NCBI GenBank assembly: GCA_902826515.1
Contig: CADEFD010000012.1
Coordinates: 1 to 44,175 of the forward strand
DNA: 44,175 nt
Reading direction: 5' to 3'
From: an uncultured Acidobacteriota bacterium
GTDB lineage: Bacteria; Acidobacteriota; Vicinamibacteria; Vicinamibacterales; UBA2999
The notes beneath the pieces were generated by a model, which was not told the origin of the DNA, made no database searches, and was given only the letters and a program-made list of their open reading frames with translations. Within the stretch, counting starts at the first letter, position 1. Each line of letters opens with the position of its first letter. Both the position numbers and the translations under genes were made by a program. Below, piece by piece: positions 1-8,637 of this stretch.

Positions 1-2
1 CG

Positions 3-656
3 TCGCTGGCGATGGTGCACCTCAGCCGGCTCGCCGAGGACGTCATCTACTTCACGGCCGAAGAATTCGGCTTCTTCGATCTGGCCGACAGCTCGGCCAC
101 CGGCAGCAGCATGATGCCGCAGAAGAAGAACCCCGACCCGATGGAGCTGGTGCGCGGCAAGGCCGGGCGCGCCATCGGCCACCACGTGGCGCTGCTCGTC
201 GCGATGAAGGGCCTGCCGACCGGCTACAACAAGGATCTGCAGGAAGACAAGGAAGGGGTGTTCGACTCCGAGCGCACGCTCACCGTGTCGCTCGACGCCT
301 GTACGGCGGTCGTCTCCAAGCTCACCCTCAAGCCGGAGCGCACGGGCAAGGCGGCCTCGGGCCTGCTGCTTGCGACCGACGCCGCCGACTACCTGGTGCG
401 CATGGGGCTGCCGTTCCGGAACGCGCACGAGGTCATCGGGAAGATGGTGCGCGAGCTGCTCGCCGCCGGCCGCGACTTCGACGACCTGTCGCCGGCCGAA
501 TGGCGCGCCTACTCGGAGCTCTTCGGCGACGACGTGCGCGAGGCGGTGAGCGCGCTCGCCTCGGTGAAGGCGCGGCGCACGCCGCAGTCGACGAACCCCG
601 ACGCGGTCAGGGCGGCGCTGGCCGACACGCGGGCGTGGCTCGCGGCGCAGGGCTGA
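3..656 (+). CDS. argH: Argininosuccinate lyase, C-terminal part (5' end outside window)
   Basis: The frame is open from the first bases, so only the last 217 residues are present. ArgH splits argininosuccinate into arginine and fumarate in the last step of arginine synthesis, in the cytosol. The fumarase/aspartase superfamily signature GSSMMPQKKNPDPMELVRGK lies near residues 35-55 of the visible part. It carries the mobile loop with the catalytic serine. The helical C-terminal domain follows to the stop without interruption. A 12-bp palindrome (657-668) directly follows the stop. The family assignment is firm; what lies upstream cannot be seen. Confidence 0.95.
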   Translation, partial: SLAMVHLSRLAEDVIYFTAEEFGFFDLADSSATGSSMMPQKKNPDPMELVRGKAGRAIGHHVALLVAMKGLPTGYNKDLQEDKEGVFDSERTLTVSLDACTAVVSKLTLKPERTGKAASGLLLATDAADYLVRMGLPFRNAHEVIGKMVRELLAAGRDFDDLSPAEWRAYSELFGDDVREAVSALASVKARRTPQSTNPDAVRAALADTRAWLAAQG

Positions 657-675
657 GCCGCCGGCGGCGCGCCGG

Positions 676-705
676 GTGACAGCGTGCCGCCGATTGGACT
701 AAGAT
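676..705 (+). promoter_or_regulatory. Candidate sigma-70 promoter of fabI
   Basis: GTGACA (676-681) and TAAGAT (700-705) are separated by 18 bp, a reasonable match to -35 and -10 boxes. They sit about 45 bp before the fabI start in the short gap after argH. An AAGGAG ribosome binding site follows at 741-746. Judged by eye only. Confidence 0.4.
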
Positions 706-751
706 CACGGGATGGCCGCGCACGTCGCGCCGGCCCTTCGAAGGAGCAGGC

Positions 752-1528
752 ATGGCGGGAGCACTGGACGGCAAGGTCGGACTCATCGTGGGCGTGGCCA
801 ACAAGCGGTCGATCGCGTGGGCGATCGCCCAGGCCGCGGCGCGTGAGGGCGCGACGCTCGTGCTCACGTATCAGGACCGCTTCGCCGAACACCTCCAGGA
901 TCTGGCCGCGTCGCTCACGCCGGCGCCGACGCTCTTGCCGTGCGACGTGCAGGACGACGCCCAGATCGACGCCGTGTTCGCCGCCATCGCCGCCACCCAC
1001 GGCGGCCTTGACTTCGTCGTGCACGGCGCCGCCTTCGCGCCGCGCGACGAGATCACGAACCCCTTCACGCAGACGTCCCGCGAAGGGTTCCGCATCGCGC
1101 TCGACGTGAGCGCGTATTCCCTCATCGCGCTGGCCCGCGGCGCACGGCCGCTCTTCGAGGCCCGCGGCGGCGGCGCGATCGTCACGCTCAGCTACCTGGG
1201 AGCGGAGCGCGTCTTCCCGAACTACAACGTGATGGGCGTGGCCAAGGCCGCGCTCGAGGCGTCGGTGCGGTATCTCGCCGCCGATCTCGGCCCGTCGAAC
1301 ATCCGCGTCAACGCCGTCTCGGCCGGTCCGATCAAGACCCTCGCGGCGGCCGGCATCGGCGGCTTCTCGACGATCCTCGGCGTCGTGCGTGAACGCGCGC
1401 CGCTGCGCCGCACGATCGAGGCGTCGGAAGTGGCCGAAGCCGCCGTGTTCCTGCTGGGCCCCGGCGCGAGCGGCATCACCGGGGAGGTCATGATGGTCGA
1501 CGCCGGATACCACGCGGTGGGGATGTGA
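752..1528 (+). CDS. fabI: Enoyl-[acyl-carrier-protein] reductase (NADH), FabI type
   Basis: The product has 258 residues, the usual FabI length. It reduces trans-2-enoyl-ACP in the last step of each round of fatty acid elongation. It is a short-chain dehydrogenase fold. The N-terminal GVANKRSIAWAIA is the FabI variant of the dinucleotide-binding loop. The catalytic residues fit the FabI pattern Y-x6-Y-x6-K, with Tyr158 and Lys165 in YNVMGVAK and an upstream Tyr in SYLGAE. SAGPIKTLAA is the substrate-loop region where triclosan-type inhibitors bind in the family. The start is fixed by AAGGAG 6 bp upstream. It is transcribed alone, converging on the reductase gene. Confidence 0.95.
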   Translation: MAGALDGKVGLIVGVANKRSIAWAIAQAAAREGATLVLTYQDRFAEHLQDLAASLTPAPTLLPCDVQDDAQIDAVFAAIAATHGGLDFVVHGAAFAPRDEITNPFTQTSREGFRIALDVSAYSLIALARGARPLFEARGGGAIVTLSYLGAERVFPNYNVMGVAKAALEASVRYLAADLGPSNIRVNAVSAGPIKTLAAAGIGGFSTILGVVRERAPLRRTIEASEVAEAAVFLLGPGASGITGEVMMVDAGYHAVGM

Positions 1529-1537
1529 AGCCTGGGT

Positions 1538-1552
1538 GGGGCCCCGGGCCCC
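1538..1552. terminator. GC-only hairpin between convergent genes
   Basis: GGGGCCC and GGGCCCC form a perfect inverted repeat around one central base. It lies in the 25-bp gap between the fabI stop and the stop of the leftward reductase gene. There is no U-run, so an intrinsic terminator of the E. coli kind is uncertain. The position between two converging genes is what suggests the role. Confidence 0.35.
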
Positions 1553-1553
1553 G

Positions 1554-2249
1554 CTATCTTTCCACCACGATCCGCCCTGCCGGCACGCCCAGTTCGGTGA
1601 GCGTCGCCGCGACCGTCTGCACGAAGCCCGACGGACCGCACACGAGGCAGACCGCTTCGGGTCCGGGAAGGGCGGCGCGCAGGAGCGCCGCGTCCACGCG
1701 TCCGTTCCTCGCCGCCTGGCCGGAGGGGCCATCGTCGCGCGTCACCGTCAGGTGCAGCCGCAGGCGCCCGCTGGCGGCGAGCGCCTGGAACTCCTCGACG
1801 AAGGCGAACTCGTCGGGCGTGCGGACGCTGTAGACGAGGGTGGCCGGCGGATGCCCCGGCGTGACGAGGCGGTCGAAGATCACGCTGCGCAGCGGCGCGA
1901 TGCCGGTGCCGCCCGCCACGAGCAGCAACGGCGCCGCGGCGGCGTCATCGGGCACGCCGAAGGCGCCGAGCGGCCCGTCGATGTCGAGGGTCGCGCCGGC
2001 GACCGTCGCCGGATCCAGTCCGGCCTGCCCGAAGGCGCCGTCGGCCGTGACGAGCAACTCGAGCGTGCCGGCGGTCGCGAGCGCGGGCGGCGAGGCGATG
2101 GAGTAGGGGGCGCGGGTGTCGGCGCCGCTCAGGCCGGCGAACACGGCCTGGCCCGCGCGAAACGTGAAGGGGCCGCCGGTCATCGCGAGGCGGAGGCGGC
2201 GGGTGCGGGGCGTCGCCTGCGCGACGTCGGCCAGAACGGCAGTTCGCAC
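1554..2249 (-). CDS. Ferredoxin/flavodoxin-NADP reductase-like FAD/NAD(P)H oxidoreductase
   Basis: The 231-residue protein has the two-domain layout of the FNR superfamily. An N-terminal FAD-binding barrel contains the RAPYSIAS motif (the RxYS flavin site, about residues 46-53). A C-terminal nucleotide-binding domain starts at GGTGIAPLRSV and ends in the CGP motif (VCGPSGFV). No 2Fe-2S ferredoxin domain is attached, so it needs a separate electron partner that I cannot name. It is the last gene of a leftward trio: its start lies 8 bp after the stop of the HD-GYP/GGDEF gene. Superfamily membership is clear; the substrate is unknown. Confidence 0.8.
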   Translation of the reverse strand: MRTAVLADVAQATPRTRRLRLAMTGGPFTFRAGQAVFAGLSGADTRAPYSIASPPALATAGTLELLVTADGAFGQAGLDPATVAGATLDIDGPLGAFGVPDDAAAAPLLLVAGGTGIAPLRSVIFDRLVTPGHPPATLVYSVRTPDEFAFVEEFQALAASGRLRLHLTVTRDDGPSGQAARNGRVDAALLRAALPGPEAVCLVCGPSGFVQTVAATLTELGVPAGRIVVER

Positions 2250-2257
2250 GCGCGGCC

Positions 2258-4774
2258 TCAGAGCACGCCGCTGCGGGCGCGCTCGATTTCCGTGTCGGTG
2301 ACGTCCGGCGCCACGACCGGCAGGCGGAGCCCGCTGCTCATGCGGTCGGTCGCGCGGCCGGCGCCGCTGCGCCCGTGCGCCTTGCGCGAGGTCTTGTCGC
2401 GATACATGCGGGCGTCGCCCGTGGCGAGCAGCGCCTCGTAGGTTTCGCCGTCGTGCGGATACACGGCCGCGCCGACGCTGATCGAGAGCGGCACCTTGCG
2501 CCCCGGCCGCGCCTCGAAGGCCACGTCTTCCATGGCGCGCTTGAGTTCCAGCCGTTTGCGTTCGGCTTCCTCGGCGCCGCAGCCCGAGAGCACGACGATG
2601 AACTCGTCACCGGCATACCGCACGCAGAGGTCGTAGGGCCGCACGCCCGCGCGGAGCACGTTGGCCACTTCGCGCAGCGCCCGGTCGCCCACGTGGTGGC
2701 CGTGCGTGTCGTTGATTTCCTTGAAGTCGTCGCAGTCCATCACGAGCAGCGCCACTTCCGACTTCAGGCGCTCGGCGCGCGCCAGTTCGCGCGACAGGTG
2801 GCTGAACATCGAGCGCGTGTTCGGCAGGCCGGTGAGCGCGTCGGTGAGCGAGTCCTTCTCGGTGCGCTCGTAGACGCTGGCGTTGTGGATGACGGCGGCC
2901 GCCTGTTCGCAGACGCGGTCGATGAGGCGCCGGTGGTCGTCGGTGTAGGCGTCCTCGGCTTCCTGGTAGACGGCCAGCGTGCCGATCAGGCGATCGCTCG
3001 AGATGAGCGGCGCGACGATGGCCGACTGCAGCACGGTGGTCGTGCCGGTCAGGCCGGCCGCTTCGAAGTCGGCGCTCGGACGCGCATTCACGAGCGGCCG
3101 GCGGTTGCGTGTCACCCAGCCGGTGAGCCCGTGGCCGCTCTTGATCGTCATCGTGCCGATGAGTTCGGAATCGATGCCGGTCGCGAACTTGCAGCGCAGC
3201 ACGTCCTGCTCCTCGTCGTAGAGGAACAGCGCGCAGGCGCCGAACGGCACGAGGTTGCTCAGCTTCGAGCTGATGAGCGCCATGGTGTCGGCCACGCCGA
3301 GGCTCGTGCCCATCGACTGCGCGATCTCGTAGAGCGCGTAGATTTCCTTGTGGGCGAGCGCGATGTCGTCGAAGACGGTGTTGGCGCGTCCGGTCTCGTT
3401 CTCGAAGCCTACGGCGGGCCGCCCGAGTTCGGAGGTCGGTTCGAGGGTGAGCCGGCGCGACGGCGCCTGCTCCAGGCGGTCGGCCTCGGCAGCGAGCAGC
3501 GGCAGGTGCTGGAAGAACAGCTTCACCACCGTCGGGTCGAGCGCCTTGCCGGATTCCTGCTCGAGCAGCAGCAGCGCCGCGTCGTGGTCCATGGCCCGGT
3601 GATACGGCCGGTCGGAGGTGAGCGCGTCGAAGTAGTCGACCACCGTGAGGATGCGCGCGCCGAGCGGGATGTCTTCGCCGCGCAGGCCCTGCGGATAACC
3701 GCGGCCGTCCCAGCGTTCGTGGTGGCTCAGGATGAGCGGCGCCACGGGATACGGGAACGGCACGGCGCTGATGATCTCGGCGCCCACCTGCGGATGGATG
3801 CGGATCTTCTGGAACTCTTCCTGGGTGAGCGGCCCGGGCTTCGAGAGGATGTGCTCGGGCACGGCGAGCTTGCCGATGTCGTGGAGCAGCGCGGCCGTCT
3901 TCACGCCCTGGATCTCCTGCTCCGACATGCCGAGGGCGCGGGCCAGGCCGGCGGCGTACACCTGCACCCGGCGGATGTGGCTCTGCGCCGTCTGATCCTT
4001 CGCGTCGATGGCCAGCGCCAGCGCTTCGATGGTCGCCAGGTGCAGGTCCGACATCTCCTGCACGTGGCGCCGTTCGTCCTCGATGCGGCCGATGTAGACC
4101 TTGTAGGTGCGGTAGATGAGATACCCGGGCGCCACGATGAACAGCGACCCGATCATGATGCCGAGGTTCAGCATCGCGACGCCGGTCAGGAAGGCCACCG
4201 CGGCCCCCACGAAGTAGCTCGGCGCGCTCCACAGGAAGTTCTGGTTCCACGCCGCCACGAGCGGCTGCCGCGTCGACAGGGCGATGGCGCACGACACCAG
4301 CAGGGTGTTGAACAGGAAGTAGGTCGTGGCGGCGCCGACGAGCGCAGCGGCCACGCCGAAGCTGTTCGTGAGCACGCCCGGCACGCCGCCGAGCTGTTCG
4401 TAGGCGAAGCCCGCCGCCCGCACCGTGATGGCCAGCGACGCCATGCTGAAGAGCGTGCGGTACCACGGCGTCGGCGCCTTCATCCGGAACGTGCACTGGC
4501 TCCACGCGCTCGTCACGGCGATGAGGGTGGTGGGCGCCGGACCGAGCAGCAGCAGCGCCGCGAAGTCCACCATGTAGCTGACCGAGAGGGTCGAGCCGCT
4601 GGCGGCGAGCAGCGTCACCTTGAAGGCCGACGTCAGGTTCGACATCAGCAGCAGGGCGAGGAAGAGCAGCGGGTTGTCGAGGCGGACGTGCGGCAACGTC
4701 CAGGCGAGGATCGCGGCGCCAGCCGCAATCACCACCGCGATGAAGACCTGCGCGGGAACGGGGAGGGAGCGCAT
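2258..4774 (-). CDS. Membrane cyclic-di-GMP enzyme with HD-GYP, GAF and GGDEF domains
   Basis: This is an 838-residue protein. Residues 1-225 form several hydrophobic membrane segments, probably a sensor. HD-GYP phosphodiesterase domain: about 245-425, with HDIGK at 298-302 and HHERWDGRGYP at 351-361. GAF domain: about 480-635. GGDEF cyclase domain: about 645-800. The cyclase signature reads AGDEF (721-725) instead of GGDEF; the RxxD inhibitory site (R712-D715) sits the canonical five residues before it. Both catalytic domains look intact, so it may both make and break c-di-GMP. It follows the sigma-54 activator gene with an 8-bp gap and is probably co-transcribed with it. Confidence 0.9.
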   Translation of the reverse strand: MRSLPVPAQVFIAVVIAAGAAILAWTLPHVRLDNPLLFLALLLMSNLTSAFKVTLLAASGSTLSVSYMVDFAALLLLGPAPTTLIAVTSAWSQCTFRMKAPTPWYRTLFSMASLAITVRAAGFAYEQLGGVPGVLTNSFGVAAALVGAATTYFLFNTLLVSCAIALSTRQPLVAAWNQNFLWSAPSYFVGAAVAFLTGVAMLNLGIMIGSLFIVAPGYLIYRTYKVYIGRIEDERRHVQEMSDLHLATIEALALAIDAKDQTAQSHIRRVQVYAAGLARALGMSEQEIQGVKTAALLHDIGKLAVPEHILSKPGPLTQEEFQKIRIHPQVGAEIISAVPFPYPVAPLILSHHERWDGRGYPQGLRGEDIPLGARILTVVDYFDALTSDRPYHRAMDHDAALLLLEQESGKALDPTVVKLFFQHLPLLAAEADRLEQAPSRRLTLEPTSELGRPAVGFENETGRANTVFDDIALAHKEIYALYEIAQSMGTSLGVADTMALISSKLSNLVPFGACALFLYDEEQDVLRCKFATGIDSELIGTMTIKSGHGLTGWVTRNRRPLVNARPSADFEAAGLTGTTTVLQSAIVAPLISSDRLIGTLAVYQEAEDAYTDDHRRLIDRVCEQAAAVIHNASVYERTEKDSLTDALTGLPNTRSMFSHLSRELARAERLKSEVALLVMDCDDFKEINDTHGHHVGDRALREVANVLRAGVRPYDLCVRYAGDEFIVVLSGCGAEEAERKRLELKRAMEDVAFEARPGRKVPLSISVGAAVYPHDGETYEALLATGDARMYRDKTSRKAHGRSGAGRATDRMSSGLRLPVVAPDVTDTEIERARSGVL

Positions 4775-4782
4775 GCCGGTCG

Positions 4783-6129
4783 TCAGACCCCGACGGCCTC
4801 GCGGCGGCGTCGGGTCGCCGTCGGTTCGAGGCCGTACTCGTCGATCTTCCGGTAGAGGGTGCCGCGGCTGATGTCGAGCACGCGGGCCGCCTCGAGCTTG
4901 TTCCAGTGCACCGCTTCGAGCACCATCGCGATGTGGGTGCGCTCGGCGTCACGCAGCGTGGGCAGCCGGCCCGACGTGGTCGTGCCCTCGGCGAGCGGCG
5001 AGTGCAGGAACTGGATGTCTTCGCCGCGAATCACGTGGCCCGGCGCCGAGAGCGCCGCGCGCGAGATCGTACTTTCGAGTTCGCGGATGTTGCCCGGCCA
5101 GTGATACGAGAGCAGCCGGTCGGTGGCGTCCTGCGACAGGCGCTTGGCGTCGAGCGTCAGGCCGTTGGCCGCGCAGTAGCGGTTGATGAAGCGCTGCGCC
5201 AGCACCGGAATGTCCACCGCGCGCTCCTTGAGCGACGGCAGGCGGATCGAGAAGGCGTTGACGCGGTAGAAGAGGTCTTCGCGGAAGCGGCTCTCGCGCA
5301 CGAACTGGTCGAGCGGGCGGTTGGTGGCCGAGATGAGCCGGAAGTCCACGTGGATCGACTTGCTGCCGCCGAGGCGCTCGAAGCGCCGTTCTTCCAGCAC
5401 GCGCAGGATCTTGGCCTGCGCGACGAGCGAGAGATCGCCGACTTCGTCGAGGAAGAACGTGCCGCCGTTGGCGAGCTCGAGGCGGCCGGGCTTGCGGTCG
5501 TGCGCGCCGGTGAAGGCGCCCTTCTCGTAACCGAAGATCTCCGATTCGAAGAGCGTGTCGGGCAGGGCCGCGCAGTTGACGGCCTGGAACTTCTCCTGGC
5601 CGCGCCGCGACAGCTCGTGGATCATCCGCGCCACCACTTCCTTGCCGGCGCCGGTGGGCCCGAGGATGAGCACCGAGATGTCGGACTTGGCGGCGGTGCG
5701 GATCCACTCGAAGATGGCCAGCATCTTCTCGTCGCGGCCGATCATCTCGCGGAAGCGCTGCACCGAGGGCGAGGTGTCTTCGATGCCGACGGCGGCGCGC
5801 CGTTCGAGGAAGTTGTCGAGCTGCTGGCCCATCGGCGTCGTCGGATCGACGCGCGCGGCCGTATAGGTGAGCGGGTCGCCGGAGACGCGGCGCACGACGC
5901 CCGAGTCGACCAGCTCCTTCAGGCAGTTCTCGACGTCGAGCCGCATGCGGCCGAAGGCCTGCATGACGCCCTCCGCGTCGAACTGTTCGGTGGGCCTGGC
6001 GCTCAGGAACCGGAGGATGCCGGCACGCAGCGGCGACTGCACGAGGACGCGGAAACGCGTCTCGGCGTCTGCTTCCGTGCGGGAAGTCGAGCTGGTGGCT
6101 CGACGGGCGGCGAACGTAATGTCGTCCAC
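4783..6129 (-). CDS. Sigma-54-dependent transcriptional activator with an N-terminal winged-helix-like domain
   Basis: Using the GTG at 6129, the protein has 448 residues. The reading frame stays open to 6309, but that part looks non-coding, and GGAG at 6142-6145 supports the shorter form. The AAA+ domain carries GPTGAGKE (Walker A), GAFTGA (sigma-54 contact loop) and FLDEVGDL (Walker B). A FIS-type helix-turn-helix ends the protein (EAARVLDISRGTLYRKI). The first 100 residues resemble a winged helix rather than a phosphorylation receiver or PAS/GAF sensor, so the input signal is unclear. It leads an operon with the c-di-GMP protein and the FNR-like reductase. Confidence 0.88.
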   Translation of the reverse strand: MDDITFAARRATSSTSRTEADAETRFRVLVQSPLRAGILRFLSARPTEQFDAEGVMQAFGRMRLDVENCLKELVDSGVVRRVSGDPLTYTAARVDPTTPMGQQLDNFLERRAAVGIEDTSPSVQRFREMIGRDEKMLAIFEWIRTAAKSDISVLILGPTGAGKEVVARMIHELSRRGQEKFQAVNCAALPDTLFESEIFGYEKGAFTGAHDRKPGRLELANGGTFFLDEVGDLSLVAQAKILRVLEERRFERLGGSKSIHVDFRLISATNRPLDQFVRESRFREDLFYRVNAFSIRLPSLKERAVDIPVLAQRFINRYCAANGLTLDAKRLSQDATDRLLSYHWPGNIRELESTISRAALSAPGHVIRGEDIQFLHSPLAEGTTTSGRLPTLRDAERTHIAMVLEAVHWNKLEAARVLDISRGTLYRKIDEYGLEPTATRRRREAVGV

Positions 6130-6148
6130 GTGGGGTATCCGGGCTCCT

Positions 6149-6169
6149 ACTGTCCTTCTATCGGACAGT
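6149..6169. promoter_or_regulatory. Inverted repeat, candidate operator of the sigma-54 activator gene
   Basis: ACTGTCC and GGACAGT (7-bp perfect arms) flank a 7-base spacer, 20 bp before the GTG start of the leftward activator. The position fits an autoregulatory site. The 155-bp intergenic region also serves the divergent deoxyhypusine-synthase gene. No binding evidence exists in the sequence itself. Confidence 0.4.
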
Positions 6170-6284
6170 CGGCCCCCGGGGTTAGCCCACGGCAGAGAAT
6201 CGCGCCGTCGTGTGCAGATCCGTGTGGTTACACGCCCCGGTGATACTCTACGCGTGCCGTTCGTTTTCCGGAGGATCGACGCTC

Positions 6285-7403
6285 GTGCCCCATCGCGCTC
6301 CTGGTTCACCCCGTACGAAACGCAACCACCTGGCGGGCCGTCCGATCCGCTACTACCGCCCGCGCGGGAGCGCCGACGTGCGGACGCTCATCGATGAAGG
6401 CTTCCAGGCCTTCAACGCCGCCCGGCTGGGCGAGACCTGCCGCATCTTCAGCGACAAGATGTTGTCGCCCGATCACGACACCACGATCGCCCTCACGGTG
6501 GCCGGCGCGCTGACTCCGGCGGGCCTCGGCGGCGCGATGATCGAGCTGATGGAGCGCGGGCTCATCGACTTCGTCATCAGCACCGGCGCGAACCTCTACC
6601 ACGACCTCCACTACGCGCTGAACTTCACGCTGCACCGCGGCTCGCCGTTCGTCGACGACCGCGAGCTCTACGACGAAGGCGTCATCCGCATCTACGACGT
6701 GCTCTTCCCGGCGCAGGTGCTGCTCGACACCGACACCTACGTGCGCGAGTTCCTGGTGCGCTGCGGCATCGACGGCCCGATCTCGACCGCGGAACTGCAC
6801 TACGCACTCGGCCACGACCTCATGAAGCTGCACCCGGGGTGCGAGGAGTACTCGGTGCTCGCCGCCGCGGCCAAGGCCGGCGTGCCGATCTACACCTCCT
6901 CGCCGGGCGACAGCTCCATCGGCATGAACATCGCGTTTCACGAGCTCATGAACGACGGCCATCTCATGATCGATCCCAACAAGGACGTCAACGAGATCTG
7001 CGCCATCATCCTGGCCGGACAGAAGAACGGCGCCGTCATTCTCGGCGGCGGCTCGCCGAAGAACTTCTACCTGCAGGGCCAGCCCACGCTGTGGGAGGTC
7101 TACGGCATCCCCAAGGGCGGCAACGACTACTTCATCCAGATCACGACCGATCAGGTGGTGTGGGGCGGCCTCTCGGGCGCGACACCGGCGGAAGCCGTGA
7201 GCTGGGGGAAGGTGAACCCGGGCGTGCTGCCCGACACCTGCGTGACTTACTGCGACTCGACGATCGCGTTCCCGCTCTTCGCGGAGTACGCCGTCGGGCA
7301 CACCAACAACCGCCGCCCGCTCAAGCGCCTCGTCGAGAAGCGTGATGCGCTCGTGGCCGCGCTCAAGGCGGAAGCCTCGAAGCCGCGCGACACCGGCGCG
7401 TAG
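6285..7403 (+). CDS. Deoxyhypusine synthase family protein (probable polyamine-linked aminobutyl transferase)
   Basis: The product has 372 residues from a GTG start that is set by GGAGG at 6270-6274, 10 bp upstream. An ATG at 6210 in the same frame lacks this support. The family uses NAD and spermidine to transfer an aminobutyl group to a lysine (eukaryotic eIF5A) or to another amine (homospermidine formation). The sequence EAVSWGKV near the C-terminus contains the family's catalytic lysine, here Lys309. GSPKNF and the early DHDTTIALTVAGALTPAGLG region fit the NAD site. Bacteria lack eIF5A, so a role in polyamine metabolism is likelier than protein modification; this is inference. nagA follows after 4 bp. 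Confidence 0.85.
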   Translation: MPHRAPGSPRTKRNHLAGRPIRYYRPRGSADVRTLIDEGFQAFNAARLGETCRIFSDKMLSPDHDTTIALTVAGALTPAGLGGAMIELMERGLIDFVISTGANLYHDLHYALNFTLHRGSPFVDDRELYDEGVIRIYDVLFPAQVLLDTDTYVREFLVRCGIDGPISTAELHYALGHDLMKLHPGCEEYSVLAAAAKAGVPIYTSSPGDSSIGMNIAFHELMNDGHLMIDPNKDVNEICAIILAGQKNGAVILGGGSPKNFYLQGQPTLWEVYGIPKGGNDYFIQITTDQVVWGGLSGATPAEAVSWGKVNPGVLPDTCVTYCDSTIAFPLFAEYAVGHTNNRRPLKRLVEKRDALVAALKAEASKPRDTGA

Positions 7404-7407
7404 CCCG

Positions 7408-8637
7408 ATGGTGCGGCTGCGCGGCGCCACCGTCGTGTGCCCCGAGGGGCTCGTGACGGACGCCGCCCTCGTCATCGACGACGGCAGGATCGCCGGGATC
7501 GGTCCCGGCACCGGCGCCTCCGGGCACGACATCGCCTGCGACGGCGGCTGGATCGTGCCGGGCTTCATCGACACCCACATCCACGGCGTGCACGGGATGG
7601 ACGTGCTGGCGGATGCCGCCGCGGGCGCCGTCGCGGCCGTGGCCGCGAGGCTGCCGCGCTACGGCGTCACCGGCTTCCTGCCGACGTCGGTCGCCTGCTC
7701 GCCCGACGACCTCGCGATCTTCCTCGCGGCGGTGGGCGCCGCGGCGGCGGACGGGCCGGCCGGCGGCGCGCGAGTGCTCGGCGCCCATCTCGAAAGCAAC
7801 TTCATCAGCGCCGGCTTCAAGGGCGCCCAGCCGGCGCGCTGCCTGCGCCTGCCGCCGGCGCCGGGCGAGGCGCTCGAACGCGACGGCGCGTTCACGGGCG
7901 CCGCCATCCTCGCCACCATCGATGCCCATCGCGGAGCGGTGCGTATCGTGACGCTCGCGCCGGAACTGCCCCGTGCGCTCGACCTCGTGACCCGCCTCAC
8001 CGGACGCGGGCACCGCGTGTCACTCGGGCACTCAGGCGCGACCTACGACGAGGCGCAGGCGGCGATTGCCGCCGGCGCCTGCCACGCCACCCATCTCTTC
8101 AACCGCATGCCGCCGCTCGCACATCGCGCGCCCGGGCTGGCCGGCGCCGTGCTGGCCGCCGACGGCGTCACGTGCGAAATCGTGGCCGACGGCTATCACG
8201 TGCACCCGGCGATGATGCGCGTCGCCATCCGCGCCAAGGGCCGCGGCGGTGTCGCGGCCATCACCGATGCCGCGGCCGTCGCGGGTCTCCCGCCTGGCGC
8301 CACGGCCCGGCTCGGCGACGCGACCATCCGCGTGGGCGCCCACTGCGCCGAGCTGGCGGATGGCACGATTGCCGGCAGCATCACGACGATGGACGCCGCC
8401 TTCCGCCTGCTCGTGACGGCGGTCGGCCTCTCCGTCGTGGACGCCGCCCATCTCACGGCCACGACGCCCGCGGCCGCGGCGGGCCGCCCGGATCTGGGAC
8501 GCCTGGCCGTCGGGCATCCGGCGGACCTCGTGGTGCTCGACGCCGGCTTTCGCGTGCGGCAGACCTGGGTCGCCGGACGGTGTGTATGGAACTCCGAGGG
8601 CGGCGGGGCCGTCTCTCCGGCCGAGGTGCGGTCATGA
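7408..8637 (+). CDS. nagA: N-acetylglucosamine-6-phosphate deacetylase
   Basis: The 409-residue amidohydrolase removes acetate from GlcNAc-6-phosphate in amino-sugar or peptidoglycan recycling. Visible metal and substrate residues are HIH (57-59), LGAHLES with Glu129, SLGHSGAT, ATHLFNRM, DGYHVHP and ITDA with the catalytic Asp. The HxH pair marks a family member with two possible metals, unlike E. coli NagA, which lacks it. The ATG at 7408 lies 4 bp after the preceding stop; an in-frame ATG at 7342 would overlap that gene by 62 bp. The stop overlaps the next start by ATGA. No nagB or transporter gene is nearby. Confidence 0.92.
   Translation: MVRLRGATVVCPEGLVTDAALVIDDGRIAGIGPGTGASGHDIACDGGWIVPGFIDTHIHGVHGMDVLADAAAGAVAAVAARLPRYGVTGFLPTSVACSPDDLAIFLAAVGAAAADGPAGGARVLGAHLESNFISAGFKGAQPARCLRLPPAPGEALERDGAFTGAAILATIDAHRGAVRIVTLAPELPRALDLVTRLTGRGHRVSLGHSGATYDEAQAAIAAGACHATHLFNRMPPLAHRAPGLAGAVLAADGVTCEIVADGYHVHPAMMRVAIRAKGRGGVAAITDAAAVAGLPPGATARLGDATIRVGAHCAELADGTIAGSITTMDAAFRLLVTAVGLSVVDAAHLTATTPAAAAGRPDLGRLAVGHPADLVVLDAGFRVRQTWVAGRCVWNSEGGGAVSPAEVRS

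Noticed and set aside
2600..2640. AGDEF as an inactive cyclase site in the c-di-GMP protein.
   Set aside because: Ala for the first Gly is tolerated in some active cyclases, and the I-site and other residues are intact, so loss of activity cannot be claimed.
2375..4855. A rightward open frame of 826 codons opposite the HD-GYP/GGDEF gene.
   Set aside because: It is antisense to a gene with clear domains, and its product is Arg/His/Glu-rich without recognisable motifs, as expected for a shadow frame in GC-rich DNA.
4783..6309. A 508-residue version of the sigma-54 activator from the start at 6309.
   Set aside because: The first 60 residues are Arg-rich without family similarity and would overlap the divergent gene and its ribosome binding site; the GTG at 6129 is preferred.
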